A stretch of DNA of 64,000 nucleotides from an uncultured Pseudomonadales bacterium (GTDB lineage: Bacteria > Pseudomonadota > Gammaproteobacteria > Pseudomonadales > UBA7434). Under the pieces are notes generated by a model, which worked only from the letters and a program-made list of their open reading frames with translations, was not told the DNA's origin and searched no databases. Of the stretch, positions 18,953-29,139 are shown piece by piece (positions within the stretch are counted from its first letter, which is position 1; every line of letters starts with the position of its first letter). The translations under genes and the position numbers were made by a program. The stretch covers positions 155,426 to 219,425 of the forward strand of contig CALSRU010000010.1 of the NCBI GenBank assembly GCA_943788835.1. The letters run 5' to 3'.

Positions 18953-19687
18953 TTAAAAAGGCCAGTATCGAGAATTAAAGAAGCGTGAACCCCAACCTTG
19001 ACGGCTAGCATCAGCCAACTCGCCAGTGCCACTATAAGAAATACGCGCATCCGCTATTTTGGTAGAAGAAATAGTATTGTTCGATGAAATATCCTCGGGC
19101 CGAATGAGTCCGCGCAAGCGAATAAACTCTTCGCCTGTAGTTAGCGTCATCCATTTTTCGCCACGTATCACCAATAAACCGTTAGGCAATACATCGGCAA
19201 CCGTTGCTGCAATGCTGCCGCTCAAACTATTTTCCTGATCAGTCTCGCCATTACCATCAAACGTACGATCTTGCGCGACGTCAGCAAGTAATGAATTGCC
19301 TTTGAGATCTACGACTCGGCCAAGAATCGTCCCTTCAGTCATCGATAGGTCAGCACTTTTACCAACAGATGTTTCAGTTGATTTACTCGATACAGTGCGC
19401 TCATTAAGCATCACCGTAATAATGTCACCAGATCGGTAAGCACGCCGATCTTCATAAAGCGACATGCCGGCAACCGATTGATACAAACTGCCCGCACTAA
19501 TTGTGCGCGGCAATTCACTGGGTACTAATACTGGCGCATACTCCGGATCATCTGGCTCAACATTGGCTAACGGATAACTAGCGCAGCCCTGCAGCCCCAG
19601 GGCAATTAACAAGAGCGCCAACAAAGATTTTGGCGCCCTAACTAATTGTGCGTTTTGTCTATTACTGATCGGCTTGCTCACACTCAT
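18953..19687 (-). CDS. flgH: Flagellar L-ring lipoprotein FlgH
   Basis: A 244-residue outer-membrane lipoprotein of the L ring. The signal sequence ([17 protein letters not shown]) ends in a lipobox with Cys36 or its neighbour as the acylated residue. The family motifs [31 protein letters not shown] and [16 protein letters not shown] (here [17 protein letters not shown]) are clear, with the C-terminus FFNSRYWPF. The ATG at 19687 is preferred over a GTG three bases upstream. Confidence 0.94.
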   Translation of the reverse strand: MSVSKPISNRQNAQLVRAPKSLLALLLIALGLQGCASYPLANVEPDDPEYAPVLVPSELPRTISAGSLYQSVAGMSLYEDRRAYRSGDIITVMLNERTVSSKSTETSVGKSADLSMTEGTILGRVVDLKGNSLLADVAQDRTFDGNGETDQENSLSGSIAATVADVLPNGLLVIRGEKWMTLTTGEEFIRLRGLIRPEDISSNNTISSTKIADARISYSGTGELADASRQGWGSRFFNSRYWPF

Positions 19688-19739
19688 CACCTACTCGTTA
19701 AAAATTTCCCGCAACTATGTAACTTATATATTTTGTAAC

Positions 19740-20525
19740 TTATATATTTTGCGAAACAAACTGCAGCATTTGATCGGCAGTCTGAATCACTTTTGAGTTC
19801 ATTTCATACGTTCGCTGAGTAGTTATCATATTGACCAACTCTTCGACGATATTGACGTTAGAGTTTTCTACCATACCTTGCTCAATGGATCCGAACCCGT
19901 TGGTAGCAGGCGTACCCTGCTGTGCAGCACCACTAGATGCGGTCTCGAGATATAAGTTTGAACCTACTGCTTGTAAGCCGCTGGGATTTAAAAAGTCGCT
20001 TAACTGAATCGAACCCACTTGCGTTGGAGCAGAGTTACCTGCCACCAATGCAGAAACCGTACCATCACGAGCCACCGTAACCGACAGGGTGCTATTAGGT
20101 ATGGCAATCGCTGGCTGAAGTTGAAAGCCATCGCTGTTAACAATTTCGCCATCAGCGCTCAATGAAAACTCGCCGTTACGCGTATAAGCGGTAGCGCCAT
20201 CGGGCATCAAAATTTCATAAAAACCGCGACCATCGATAGCCATATCGAGCGGCTGATCGGTAACCTGCAGCGTACCAGTACTAAATTCTTTCTGGGTACT
20301 CACCACTCTAACACCAGTACCAAGCTGCAAACCTGTAGGGAGCTGGGTGTTTTGCGACGACTGCCCACCGGGCTGACGCTGCACTTGATACAACAAGTCT
20401 TCAAACACAACACGATCGCGTTTAAAACCTGCGGTTGATGCGTTCGCAAGGTTGTTCGAAATGGTTGTCAGCTGTTTGTCTTGGGCGGTTAAGCCCGTTT
20501 TACTTACCCAAAGTGCAGCATGCAT
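19740..20525 (-). CDS. flgG: Flagellar distal rod protein FlgG
   Basis: A 261-residue distal rod subunit. The N-terminus ALWVSKTGLTAQDKQLTTISNNLANASTAGFKRDR and the C-terminus NSNVNIVEELVNMITTQRTYEMNSKVIQTADQM are the FlgG signature, and the length is the family standard. It lies between flgF and flgH in the flg operon. Confidence 0.96.
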   Translation of the reverse strand: MHAALWVSKTGLTAQDKQLTTISNNLANASTAGFKRDRVVFEDLLYQVQRQPGGQSSQNTQLPTGLQLGTGVRVVSTQKEFSTGTLQVTDQPLDMAIDGRGFYEILMPDGATAYTRNGEFSLSADGEIVNSDGFQLQPAIAIPNSTLSVTVARDGTVSALVAGNSAPTQVGSIQLSDFLNPSGLQAVGSNLYLETASSGAAQQGTPATNGFGSIEQGMVENSNVNIVEELVNMITTQRTYEMNSKVIQTADQMLQFVSQNI

Positions 20526-20627
20526 AATTCTTCTCTCTCTAGTTACAACATCTTATTAGTTGCAGCGTCTTAGTATTCGCTAGCGCCTTCTATTTTTACG
20601 ATCAATCACTGATATACAAAAATTCAG

Positions 20628-21371
20628 TTAAACCTGAACCTGTAACAAACGAGTAGACGACTCAGCCATTTCACTGACTGTTTGCATCAATTTAACTTGC
20701 ATTTCAAACTGCCTGGCAAGCGCCACGACGCTAGTAAGCTCTTCAACTGGATTAACGTTACTATTTTCTACAAAACCTTTGCGCACGCTGAGGGTAGCGT
20801 TAGGTTCTAACGGGCCATTTTTGGAAAAAAACAGGCCGCTTGTATCTTTAACAAGCTCGCCAGGCTCTGGCAGGACTAATTTCAGGCGGTCGACTTCAAC
20901 CAATGTTTCAGGGCCCTGACCCAGTGCGCGAACAGATATTGTGCCGTCGGTACCAATTTCTATTTTCTCAGCCTCAGGAATAACAATGGGGCCCTGATTA
21001 CCAAGCACCTGATCACCGCGCTCATTGCGCAATACGCCAAATGCATCAGTCGACAATTTACCTGCTCGCGTGTAAGCCTCGCGACCGTCCTCACCCATTA
21101 CCGCCAACCAACCGCCGCCTTGTACCGACACATCTAAATCACGACCTGTTTCTTGCAGTGAACCCGGTGCAAAGTTGGTGGCCGGCGTTTGAGCAACTGC
21201 GTATGTTCTAGTACGCAAGCCATCACCGCCGGCTACCTGCATTGACAGCGCATCAACAAAATCGGACTTAAACCCTGTCGTTGCAGCATTCGCCAGATTA
21301 TGCGAGTGTGCTGCCTGGGCAAGCATATTGTGCTTAGCCCCAGTCATTGATACGTAGAGTGCTCGATCCAT
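20628..21371 (-). CDS. flgF: Flagellar proximal rod protein FlgF
   Basis: A 247-residue rod subunit. The start MDRALYVSMTGAKHNMLAQAAHSHNLANAATTGFKSDF and the end NSNVNPVEELTSVVALARQFEMQVKLMQTVSE match FlgF. Length and position between flgE and flgG are canonical. Confidence 0.95.
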   Translation of the reverse strand: MDRALYVSMTGAKHNMLAQAAHSHNLANAATTGFKSDFVDALSMQVAGGDGLRTRTYAVAQTPATNFAPGSLQETGRDLDVSVQGGGWLAVMGEDGREAYTRAGKLSTDAFGVLRNERGDQVLGNQGPIVIPEAEKIEIGTDGTISVRALGQGPETLVEVDRLKLVLPEPGELVKDTSGLFFSKNGPLEPNATLSVRKGFVENSNVNPVEELTSVVALARQFEMQVKLMQTVSEMAESSTRLLQVQV

Positions 21372-21409
21372 TGTAATTAGCCTTAAGCTATCGCTCAGTA
21401 ACTTAACTA

Positions 21410-23335
21410 TTAACGAAGGTTGATAATTGTTTGCGTCACTTCATTAGCCGTTTCAATGGTTCTGGCATTAGCCTGGAAGTTTCGCTGCGCGATAATCAGC
21501 GCCACCAATTCTTCGGCCAACTCAACGTTGGACTCTTCTAATGCCCCCGACTGAATGGCACCTAATGCCGCTGAACGTGGCGCTCCAACAACCGGCTGAC
21601 CCGACAGAAAAGACTCCGCCCATGCGGTATCACCGACAGGTGTTAAACCCTGCTGGTTAGCAAAGTCTGCTAGCGCCACCTGACCCAGTATCAATGCTTC
21701 ACCATTGCTGTAACGCGCAAAAATGATTCCGGTTTCATCAATATCAAGGCTCGACAACTGACCAGTAGAAAAGCCGGTTTGGTCTAACGAGTTGACTGAG
21801 AAAACGCCACTGAATTGACTGGCATCGCCGATATCAATTTCAATATTTGAACTGGTGGCAGGCACCTCTACCGGCACCGCACCGCCGCTAGCCACTGGAA
21901 GCGGCCCTAACGAGCCGTTAGGTGCACCCGATGCGTCTATTGGTGACCAGTTTGAGATGAGAATTGGATCAGTATTAACTGTATCTAACGAGCCATCCGC
22001 GTTGAAACGAACCCCAAACTGCGCCAACGTAGCAGCGGTAGGATCAACCGCCAAAGGATCGGGGTCGCCAACATTTTGCCCATCAATTTGCACATACATA
22101 CTCCAAGTGTTAGCAGCATTGATGCTAGTAGACTCTTTAACAAAGAACATTTCTAAAACGTGGGCTGATCCTAAAGAATCGTATACTGTCACTGAAGTAG
22201 CGTCGTTATACGTTGCCTGATTGGCCGGGTCGAAAGTATTTTCTTCAAATGGAAACAGGGCAGGAGCCGATGAGAAAATATTGCCTGACCCATTAGCGAA
22301 AGTGACACCCTCATCTAAATTGACAGAAATAACACCCCCCTGCGTTAAAATCTGATCTGCTGCGGCACCAACGCCCTGAGTTACAGTCTGCCCTGAGATC
22401 GTGACCGCAAGGCCTGAGCCACCGCTAGAAACATCAAAAACTAAATCTGCACCATCAGTAGCCGTGACGGTAATGTCTGAGCCAACCACACTAGCGGACA
22501 AACCTAGCTGTGAATTAATACTCTGGGCAACTTCAATCACGCTAGTACCAGAAATATCTCTGCCGTTAAGACGAAATTCACCGGGTGAAATCGTTGAACC
22601 ACCGCCGCCAGGAGCATAAGTAAAGCTAGCTGTGTTGGTCGCAACGGCCGAAACACCTTCAACACCAGACAACGAAGCCGCTATGAGCTGGGCCGACTGA
22701 TTAGGTACCGCGGGAATAGCGACGGTAACGCCATCGATGTCGATGGTGCCTGCGCCGTATCCATTTTGATTGCCTACCTGCAACACACCAATTTCCGTGC
22801 CGTCCGAAGATACACTATTGCCGCGATCTGCCAACACCAATGAGTCGGCATTAAGGTTAAATCCGATATTCACTTCTGAAGTTTGACGTGGGTCGATGTT
22901 CACAGTATTTAAACGCAAATCACTGGTCACTCCAGACACATCGCCCGCGTCATTGGCAGAGAAACCTTGCAACCTGCCACCAGCGTTATTGGTAATGAAA
23001 CCTGTATCGTCAACACCAAACTGACCTGCGCGTGAAAAAGTCTGTACACCCTGGTCACTTAAGACGAAAAAACCGCCGCCGTTAATCGCAAGGTCTAAAG
23101 CGTTTTCGGAAAAACCTATATTGCCCTGCGAGAACTGCTGGGCAATATCGGAAACGCGCACACCGCTACCAACGGCATCGGCCCCACTACCAACAATACC
23201 ACTGGCATAAACGTCAGAGAATTCGGCTCTTGACTCTTTAAAACCCACAGTACTTGCATTGGAAATATTGTTACCCGCCACTTCCAATTCTTTATTGGCT
23301 GTTCGCAATCCGGTTAAGGCAGTATTAAAACTCAT
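21410..23335 (-). CDS. flgE: Flagellar hook protein FlgE
   Basis: A 641-residue hook subunit. The N-terminus [43 protein letters not shown] and the C-terminus [41 protein letters not shown] are diagnostic. It is longer than the 400-460 residues common in enterics, with extra outer-domain sequence (about 165-330, rich in Val, Gly and Ser). The ATG is 47 bases downstream of flgD. Confidence 0.95.
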   Translation of the reverse strand: MSFNTALTGLRTANKELEVAGNNISNASTVGFKESRAEFSDVYASGIVGSGADAVGSGVRVSDIAQQFSQGNIGFSENALDLAINGGGFFVLSDQGVQTFSRAGQFGVDDTGFITNNAGGRLQGFSANDAGDVSGVTSDLRLNTVNIDPRQTSEVNIGFNLNADSLVLADRGNSVSSDGTEIGVLQVGNQNGYGAGTIDIDGVTVAIPAVPNQSAQLIAASLSGVEGVSAVATNTASFTYAPGGGGSTISPGEFRLNGRDISGTSVIEVAQSINSQLGLSASVVGSDITVTATDGADLVFDVSSGGSGLAVTISGQTVTQGVGAAADQILTQGGVISVNLDEGVTFANGSGNIFSSAPALFPFEENTFDPANQATYNDATSVTVYDSLGSAHVLEMFFVKESTSINAANTWSMYVQIDGQNVGDPDPLAVDPTAATLAQFGVRFNADGSLDTVNTDPILISNWSPIDASGAPNGSLGPLPVASGGAVPVEVPATSSNIEIDIGDASQFSGVFSVNSLDQTGFSTGQLSSLDIDETGIIFARYSNGEALILGQVALADFANQQGLTPVGDTAWAESFLSGQPVVGAPRSAALGAIQSGALEESNVELAEELVALIIAQRNFQANARTIETANEVTQTIINLR

Positions 23336-23382
23336 GGTATAGCTCCCGTAGGATTAAATAGTATTGATTTAAAATAAAAAAG

Positions 23383-24057
23383 TTAGAGGAAACGTCGAAC
23401 ATCGTCGATAGGCACTTGCCCAACACCATCTACATTAAGAGTCATGCTGTTGTCCGCACCAATTGACACACTGTTCACATTGGCAGCAAGCCTTACCGGT
23501 ACCTCTACACTCTCACCCCCAATAATGGCATTGGCGCGTACACGATAAGTACCGGGCGCTTGCGCAACGTTGTTAGAGTCCAATCCATCCCAGCGAAACT
23601 GCACATCACCTGCTGCCTGCGCTTCAAGCTCTTCAACGCGCAATACTTCGCCCAACATTGACTCGACCGTTATTTGCAATCGCTCAGTGCTCGCCGGCAA
23701 CTCGACTGTACCACTGAGCTCACCATCTTCCGGCAAGCGTGCGGTATTGGAACTAATCTCAACTAGCTGACCCACTAACGCCGATGCCTCCAAAGCGCGA
23801 CTAGAGCGAAATTCGTTAACCAAATCACCCATTGAACTATTCAGATTGGTAATACCTTCTACCGAACTGAACTGTGCTAGCTGGGCAATAAATTCGCCGT
23901 TTTCTTGCGGGCTTAACGGATCTTGATTCTTAAGCTGCGCAATCATTAACTGCAAAAATGCGTCTTGCCCCAGCTCGTCATTGCCCTGCAACGGCTTTGT
24001 GCTTTCAACTGCCAAGCTTTGTAACAGTGGGTTCGATTGAATATCTAAATTACTCAT
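23383..24057 (-). CDS. flgD: Flagellar hook cap (hook assembly) protein FlgD
   Basis: A 224-residue hook cap. The conserved core GQDAFLQLMIAQLKNQDPLSPQENGEFIAQLAQFSSVEGITNLNSSM is present, followed by a C-terminal FlgD Tudor/Ig-like region (LRVEELEAQAAGDVQFRWDGLDSNN). The position between flgC and flgE is canonical. Confidence 0.95.
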   Translation of the reverse strand: MSNLDIQSNPLLQSLAVESTKPLQGNDELGQDAFLQLMIAQLKNQDPLSPQENGEFIAQLAQFSSVEGITNLNSSMGDLVNEFRSSRALEASALVGQLVEISSNTARLPEDGELSGTVELPASTERLQITVESMLGEVLRVEELEAQAAGDVQFRWDGLDSNNVAQAPGTYRVRANAIIGGESVEVPVRLAANVNSVSIGADNSMTLNVDGVGQVPIDDVRRFL

Positions 24058-24142
24058 AGGATTAACCAGTTCTATGTCAGTTGTTTACTCGACGCTTTAA
24101 GCCTGTGCGCCGCTACCTCATTTAACTATTTTGCAACGCGGC

Positions 24143-24580
24143 CTATTGACCCAAGCTCAACAAGCGCTGCATCATTGATTTTGCGGTGTTAGCCATCTCT
24201 GCATTCATCTGAAAAGACCGCGAAGCTGAAATCATATCGGCCATTTCTTCTACCGGATTAACGTTGGACATAAATACATAGCCTTGCTCATTAGCCAGCG
24301 GATGATCAGGTCGATAGCGCTGTTCCACCGGCGCTTCGCTCTCCATAATCTCGCTAACTAGCACGCCAAAAGCCGACCCAGATCCGGTCTTACCTTCGTT
24401 ACCAAAAGGATTTTCCATGGCGTTTTGTGCCACAAACACGGGATGACGTGCCCGGTATGCGTCTTCCTCACTGCCTGCAACAGTCTCGGAATTTGCGATG
24501 TTGCTGGCAACGGTATTCATGCGGATCGTTTGCGCCGACATACCCATGCCTGCAATATCAAAAACGTTAGCAATACTCAT
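24143..24580 (-). CDS. flgC: Flagellar proximal rod protein FlgC
   Basis: A 145-residue rod subunit. The N-terminus FDIAGMGMSAQTIRMNTVASNIANSETVAGSEEDAYRARHPVF and the C-terminus SNVNPVEEMADMISASRSFQMNAEMANTAKSMMQRLLSLGQ match FlgC. It follows flgB by 39 bases. Confidence 0.95.
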   Translation of the reverse strand: MSIANVFDIAGMGMSAQTIRMNTVASNIANSETVAGSEEDAYRARHPVFVAQNAMENPFGNEGKTGSGSAFGVLVSEIMESEAPVEQRYRPDHPLANEQGYVFMSNVNPVEEMADMISASRSFQMNAEMANTAKSMMQRLLSLGQ

Positions 24581-24619
24581 AATCTGCGCTCATCACTTAT
24601 TAAAAATTAGGTTGAAAAG

Positions 24620-25021
24620 TTACTCGCCTTTGATCGCCTTGCTTAGCGATGCAAAACGCCCATTAAGCAGGCGAAAACTCGCTGCGAAATCCATTGCATT
24701 TTTGGCAAATTCAGCACTTTCACGCTGCGGGTCGACCGTATTGCCATCAATCCCTACTTGGTCGGGGGTGCGATATTTCAAATCGCCGGCCAACCCTGAT
24801 GCCTGAAAATCCTGATTTAAATGGCGTCCGTGAGTGGTCTGCATCTGCAAGCCACTCCCACTAACTCCCGCTAGCACCTGTCTAAAATCGACATCTCTGG
24901 CTTTAAACCCGGGGGTATCCGCATTCGCCAGATTATTGGCAATAATTTCTGCGCGGCGAACACCAAGGTTAAGCGCTTGTTCATGCACTCCGAGTGCGTT
25001 GGCAAAACTGATGGCTGTCAT
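24620..25021 (-). CDS. flgB: Flagellar proximal rod protein FlgB
   Basis: A 133-residue rod subunit and the first gene of the large flgB-L operon. Motifs are GVHEQALNLGVRRAEIIANNLANADTPGFKARDVDF and the C-terminal FAASFRLLNGRFASLSKAIKG. A sigma-54 promoter (25121-25136) lies about 100 bases upstream. It diverges from flgA. Confidence 0.95.
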   Translation of the reverse strand: MTAISFANALGVHEQALNLGVRRAEIIANNLANADTPGFKARDVDFRQVLAGVSGSGLQMQTTHGRHLNQDFQASGLAGDLKYRTPDQVGIDGNTVDPQRESAEFAKNAMDFAASFRLLNGRFASLSKAIKGE

Positions 25022-25380
25022 GAGATCATTGTTCCGGCATGGGTCGTTGGGCGCGGAGTATCTTTAAAAAATGTAAAAAGGAGTATTTACTCCCGTTTTT
25101 TGCCCGCGCACTAGCTCTAGAGCAACGCTTATGCCAAGTAGTTTTTTTATATATAAAACATAAGGTTACTGTTTTTACTCGCAGCTTTCGGTCGATTTTT
25201 AAACCACGAGCGGCAAGGCTATGCCCACTGGCGGCAAACAACGGCACCCGAAATTAAGCTCGCGACCAAAGAAGCTGACCGAAAGCTGGCGAATACCATA
25301 GCGAACTAGCGAGCCAAGCGAGGGTATCGCAAGCTTGCAGCGAATCAAGGAGCAGGCATGAATATTGCTCGACGCAAAGT
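25022..25380. other. Divergent promoter region between flgB and flgA
   Basis: About 360 bases without a gene. It contains the sigma-54 promoter for flgB (25121-25136). I could not find a clear promoter for flgA on the plus strand. Confidence 0.6.
25121..25136 (-). promoter_or_regulatory. Sigma-54 promoter of the flgB operon
   Basis: The minus strand reads TGGCATA, 4 bases, TTGCT, with GG and GC exactly ten bases apart. It is a close match to TGGCACG-N4-TTGCW. The start would lie near 25109, about 88 bases before the flgB ATG. FlrC or FleQ is the expected activator. Confidence 0.75.
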
Positions 25381-26175
25381 ATGGGAAAAAACAGCCAATT
25401 TTTGACAGCACTTATGCCGCGCCCTGAGCGTCGGGGGCTCCGCACTAGGATAATGAGTGCATGCCTAACCACAACTTTACTGATCAACGCTCAGCTAAGC
25501 TGGGCTCAAGTCAGTCATGTGGCAACAGCACCAGAGATAATGCCCAACGCAGAGCTACAGAAACAAGCACTGGCTTTTGCACAAGAGCATTTAGAAATCA
25601 ATATACAAGAAGGTGATAGGTTTGAACTGAGCACCGGCAAGATGGACCCCCGCTTGAAGCTTGTGCGCTGTGACCAGCCCCTATCATTTCAAATGCAAAA
25701 TAATAGTGCGCGCTCCAATCGGTTACTGGTCAAGGCACGCTGCGCCGGCAGCAAGCCCTGGGCCATGTTTGTGCCATTGGAAGCCAAAATATGGAAGACA
25801 GTAGTAGTAGCGCTTCGCCCCTTAAATCGCAACAGCACTGTGCGAGCCGATGACATAAGCCTACGCGAAGTTGCAGCCGAACTGCTGACCGGACGCTATA
25901 TACAATCGCCAGACCTAGCCGTAGGCATGGTTTTGACGCGGAGCATTGAATCGGGAAGCCCACTGCAATCGAGCCAGTTAGTGGCACCCAAGCTGATCAA
26001 ACGGGGTGACCAAGTCGTTATTGTCGCTACCACAGGTGGCATAAGCGTGCGCATGGCCGGCACAGCCATGGCTGATGGGCGCCGTGATGAGCAGATTACG
26101 GTAAAAAACAAAAGCTCCAAGCGCTTAATCAAGGTTAGGGTCGTGGCGCCCGGCACGGTCCAAGCGGTCATGTAG
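25381..26175 (+). CDS. flgA: Flagellar P-ring assembly chaperone FlgA
   Basis: A periplasmic chaperone that helps FlgI form the P ring. The C-terminal SAF/FlgA domain is clear: ARVFVPLEAKIWKTVVVALRPLNRNSTVRADDISLREV-type sequence, VGMVLTRSIESGSPL, LIKRGDQVVIVATTGGISVRMAGTAMADG and IKVRVVAPGTVQAVM. A signal peptide (ACLTTTLLINAQLSWA) begins at an internal ATG at 25453. The frame from 25381 gives 264 residues, and 25453 would give 240 with a compact signal peptide, so the start is uncertain. It diverges from flgB and precedes flgM. Confidence 0.88.
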   Translation: MGKNSQFLTALMPRPERRGLRTRIMSACLTTTLLINAQLSWAQVSHVATAPEIMPNAELQKQALAFAQEHLEINIQEGDRFELSTGKMDPRLKLVRCDQPLSFQMQNNSARSNRLLVKARCAGSKPWAMFVPLEAKIWKTVVVALRPLNRNSTVRADDISLREVAAELLTGRYIQSPDLAVGMVLTRSIESGSPLQSSQLVAPKLIKRGDQVVIVATTGGISVRMAGTAMADGRRDEQITVKNKSSKRLIKVRVVAPGTVQAVM

Positions 26176-26196
26176 GTCGTGTAGGTCGTGTAGGTC
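26171..26196. repeat. 9-bp tandem repeat at the flgA stop codon
   Basis: TGTAGGTCG is repeated about three times (26171-26196). The flgA stop codon TAG lies inside the first unit. It may be a polymerase-slippage product. Confidence 0.6.
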
Positions 26197-26581
26197 AACC
26201 CGAGCAAAAAATTTACTTCATTATTTTCAATAGCTTAAAAGGATTCATACAAAAACGAGGCAATAGGTTATGCAACGCATTAAAGTTTAGGGAATAATGG
26301 CCGATAACATTGGCAAGAAGCGAGAATATTGATCACGCGAACTGCACGGTTATCGGTTAGCCACGAGGTTATTAGGTGGCGATGGTGTAAGGACACCGGC
26401 AAGGCAACAGACAGCGCAACCGTTAACGAGTGGCAAGCAGTTTACAGAGAGTATTCATTGATCGCTTTTAAGTAATCGCAGCGAGGTCGCCAGCAAGATA
26501 CAAAGTCTATCTCTAGGTCGACTTAAAGTAAGGCATTATAGGTTTATTCCATTACAGGTATTAGGTAGTAGCAACGACATC
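26176..26581 (+). other. flgA-flgM intergenic region with a long flgM leader
   Basis: About 400 bases without a supported gene. It holds a perfect sigma-28 promoter at 26281-26307 and then about 270 bases before the flgM ATG. A small hairpin (GGTGT-aagg-ACACC) lies near 26383-26396. No ribosome binding site with a sensible small frame is visible. Confidence 0.55.
26281..26307 (+). promoter_or_regulatory. Consensus sigma-28 (FliA) promoter upstream of flgM
   Basis: TAAAGTTT at 26281-26288, an 11-base spacer, then GCCGATAA at 26300-26307. This is a 16 of 16 match to the sigma-28 consensus. It points to flgM, as in the classic flgMN feedback loop, but lies about 270 bases upstream of the ATG. 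Confidence 0.9.
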
Positions 26582-26902
26582 ATGGTTATTGACACTAACA
26601 GCATCAATCCAGCACAACCGGGCAAGCGCAATGGCGGCGCCGACTCGACTGCGCTCGATCAAAAAGCTGCCGGCAACAATAACCCTGAGCAGGCTAAAAC
26701 TGCGTCGCCCACTACCACCGACACTGTCAAGCTAAGCTCACAGGCGCAAAGCCTAAGTAGCTTGCAAGAAACGCTAGGCAATTTACCTGAAGTTGACGAG
26801 GCACGTGTTGAGCAGATTCGCCAACAAATTGCCGATGGAAGTTACCAAGTTGATGCTGAACAAATTGCTGCGGCTATTCTGCGTGACGATCAAAGCTTCT
26901 AA
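26582..26902 (+). CDS. flgM: Anti-sigma-28 factor FlgM
   Basis: A 106-residue, Asn/Gln/Ala-rich protein that binds FliA and is exported through the finished hook, releasing sigma-28. The C-terminal part shows the family pattern DTVKLSSQAQSLSSLQETLG, then LPEVDEARVEQIRQQIADGSYQVDAEQIAAAIL. It is followed by flgN. The sigma-28 promoter upstream makes a feedback loop. Confidence 0.93.
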   Translation: MVIDTNSINPAQPGKRNGGADSTALDQKAAGNNNPEQAKTASPTTTDTVKLSSQAQSLSSLQETLGNLPEVDEARVEQIRQQIADGSYQVDAEQIAAAILRDDQSF

Positions 26903-27136
26903 CTAACGAAGCTGCAGTAATCAACTGCGTGTAAGACTCCCTGTGTAACACTTTCCCTTACCTGTTTAGCTACTGAGGCATCGGCTTTATTATCGAGCGG
27001 ACGACTCTTGGTTAGCCCCTTGGTTAGCACCACGGTAACGCTATGTGGCCTATTTATAACCGCCATAACGGCATAATATTATCGGTATGGCTTTGTGAAG
27101 AGCTAATCAGCACAGATTGATCACTGGAGTTACCCA

Positions 27137-27691
27137 ATGCAAAATCAAACACCCCCACAGCAGCAAAACCCCGCACAAGTGAAAGCCAACTCGGCGCGCA
27201 TTGCCCACGATGTACTGCGCTCCCTCAACGAAGACGCTACTGATTTAACCGCCATGCGCACGCTCCTAGAAAATGAACGGCAAGTACTGGAACAGCGCGA
27301 TCACAGTCAGCTGGAAGAAATTACCCATAACAAATCAGCGCTTGCCGCACAGTTAGAACAACGCAATAGCAAGCGCCTCGCAAGCCTAGCTCGATTAATT
27401 CCAACCCCTATTGCCGCATCGCCCACCGATGCCAAAAGCTGGCGCGAGGCCATGCAACACCTTGAGCAAAATTCAGGGCTAGCCATGATCGGCACATGGG
27501 ATAAAGTGGAGCAGCAGCTGCGCGAGTGCAGCGAGCTACTACAAATTAATGAAAAAATTATTGGCAACATGCGCCAAGGGGTCAATCAGTTCTTAAATTT
27601 ACTGCGGGGACAAACTGGCTCTGGGCAGACCTATGGCGCAACAGGAAAAGCCGAAGTTTTTGCTGACAACCCGACCATTACTAGCGCCTGA
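27137..27691 (+). CDS. flgN: FlgN-family flagellar export chaperone
   Basis: A 184-residue, strongly helical protein with a Gln/Pro-rich N-terminus. Chaperones of this family carry the hook-associated proteins FlgK and FlgL to the export gate. Typical features are the long coiled stretch (DLTAMRTLLENERQVLEQRDHSQLEEITHNKSALAAQLEQ), WREAMQHLEQNSGL and EKIIGNMRQGVNQFLNLLRGQ near the end. The ATG follows a GGAG site. It lies about 234 bases after flgM. Confidence 0.88.
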   Translation: MQNQTPPQQQNPAQVKANSARIAHDVLRSLNEDATDLTAMRTLLENERQVLEQRDHSQLEEITHNKSALAAQLEQRNSKRLASLARLIPTPIAASPTDAKSWREAMQHLEQNSGLAMIGTWDKVEQQLRECSELLQINEKIIGNMRQGVNQFLNLLRGQTGSGQTYGATGKAEVFADNPTITSA

Positions 27692-27696
27692 CCACT

Positions 27697-28344
27697 TCAG
27701 TGCCGATGGGGCTCGGCAATACCGCAAGAAGCGAGCAAGGGTAAGTCTTCGGCCCGATCGATATCGTGCCGCTCGCTCAGCAATACCGTTTTTAAGCCGG
27801 CGTGCTGCGCTTTTTTTAATGTGGTTTTCAGTACGCCGCTACCACCCCAAGCCACATCATCAAAAATAAGCTTAGTACACTTGCTCATACCAATAAGTAC
27901 ATAGCCGCCATCACTCGCCGGCCCTATCACCAAGTCATTGCCCTGCTCTAACGCTTTAAATGCATCGCGCAAATACGCAGCATCAATACTCGGGCAATCT
28001 GAGCCTACTAAAACTACTGCCTGCGTACTGGGCCTCTGCAAAGCCTCGTCAAAAACCGCTGCCATTTTTATACCCAAATCGCCCTCTATTTGCTCACAGA
28101 CCTCAACGCGTCCACTGACGCCCAATTGCTGCATAAATGGATGTTCAGGCATGTTGGTATGTAATTCAACTGGCGCTAAATGCCCCGCCAGTAAGCTAGT
28201 GAATACATGCGATGTCATTTTTTGATGTAATTCACAGGCACCATTAACGCCCAACCAAGGAATGAGACGCGTTTTGACCTTACCGGGCACAGGCGCTTTG
28301 GCAAATTGCACAATCAGCGCATTGGGGTATTCAAATGATTTCAC
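27697..28344 (-). CDS. TIGR04282-family glycosyltransferase (rSAM-associated transferase 1)
   Basis: A 215-residue, CofC-like nucleotidyl/glycosyltransferase fold. Motifs are IVQFAKAPVPGKVKTRLIPWLG at the N-terminus and VVLVGSDCPSIDAAYLRDAFKALE with GPASDGGYVLIGM further on. Starts with GTG at 28344. It is encoded with a TIGR04283-type transferase and an ArsS-type radical SAM enzyme, the set known as the rSAM/selenodomain-associated system. The exact substrate is unknown. It converges on flgN with only five bases between the stop codons. Confidence 0.85.
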   Translation of the reverse strand: MKSFEYPNALIVQFAKAPVPGKVKTRLIPWLGVNGACELHQKMTSHVFTSLLAGHLAPVELHTNMPEHPFMQQLGVSGRVEVCEQIEGDLGIKMAAVFDEALQRPSTQAVVLVGSDCPSIDAAYLRDAFKALEQGNDLVIGPASDGGYVLIGMSKCTKLIFDDVAWGGSGVLKTTLKKAQHAGLKTVLLSERHDIDRAEDLPLLASCGIAEPHRH

Positions 28345-28407
28345 GGCACCTAATGCTTTTGGCTTAAAAAATTAATGGGGTCGTTTATAAAGACGCAAAA
28401 CGCCAAC

Positions 28408-29088
28408 CTACTCATACCGCCTCACTAACGCTCTCGCATCGACGCCTAGCCAATAAAGCGCACGTAAACGCCACATGAGCAATATAGTGGCCAATGTGCC
28501 GCGCTGCTCCCAGCGACGACTCGAAGTGACCACCGACACGTCGCTGATAACCAGTGGCTTGGCAAAACGGCGGCTATGGCCTGTTAACTCTACATCCTCC
28601 ATGAGCGGCATCGCGGCAAAGCCGCCTCGCTCAAAAAAAAAGGCTCGATTAAAAAATAATGCTTGATCGCCCGTGGCCACATGGGTGGCGGCTGAACGCC
28701 AATTAATGCTGCGCTCAACAATACGAAAAGCAAGCGAGCGACCCGACAACACCAACGTAAAAAAACCCCAGTGAACATCAGCTTGCAGCCACTGCGTGAT
28801 CACAACCTCAGCTTGAGGCAGTAAAGTGTCGGCATGTAAAAAAACCAATAAGTTTCCAGTGGCCTTTTGCGCCCCTGTATTCATCTGGGCGGCTCGGCCT
28901 TTGTTCGAATGCAATACGCAGTCAACCTGGCCGGCTGCTATTGCGCAGCTGTTATCACGACTGCCCCCATCGACGACAATCACTTCACAACCACGCTGCC
29001 GATAGCTTTGCAGCGCAGCCAACGTAGCCGGCAAGCTGGCCGCTTCGTTGTATATTGGGATGATTATAGAGGCGACAGGCTGCGACAA
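28408..29088 (-). CDS. TIGR04283-family GT2 glycosyltransferase (rSAM-associated transferase 2)
   Basis: A 226-residue GT-A enzyme. The N-terminus ASIIIPIYNEAASLPATLAAL, the VVDGGSRDNS motif, LVFLHADTLLP (a DxD-like site, here HAD) and the MEDVELTGHSRR motif identify the family. The start is most likely the TTG at 29088, because no ATG lies near. It lies 52 bases after the radical SAM gene and forms a conserved trio with it. Confidence 0.85.
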   Translation of the reverse strand: MSQPVASIIIPIYNEAASLPATLAALQSYRQRGCEVIVVDGGSRDNSCAIAAGQVDCVLHSNKGRAAQMNTGAQKATGNLLVFLHADTLLPQAEVVITQWLQADVHWGFFTLVLSGRSLAFRIVERSINWRSAATHVATGDQALFFNRAFFFERGGFAAMPLMEDVELTGHSRRFAKPLVISDVSVVTSSRRWEQRGTLATILLMWRLRALYWLGVDARALVRRYE

Positions 29089-29139
29089 AAATTAGACCCA
29101 CTCAATGAAAAAAAATAACTGACTAACACTCAGCATGGG

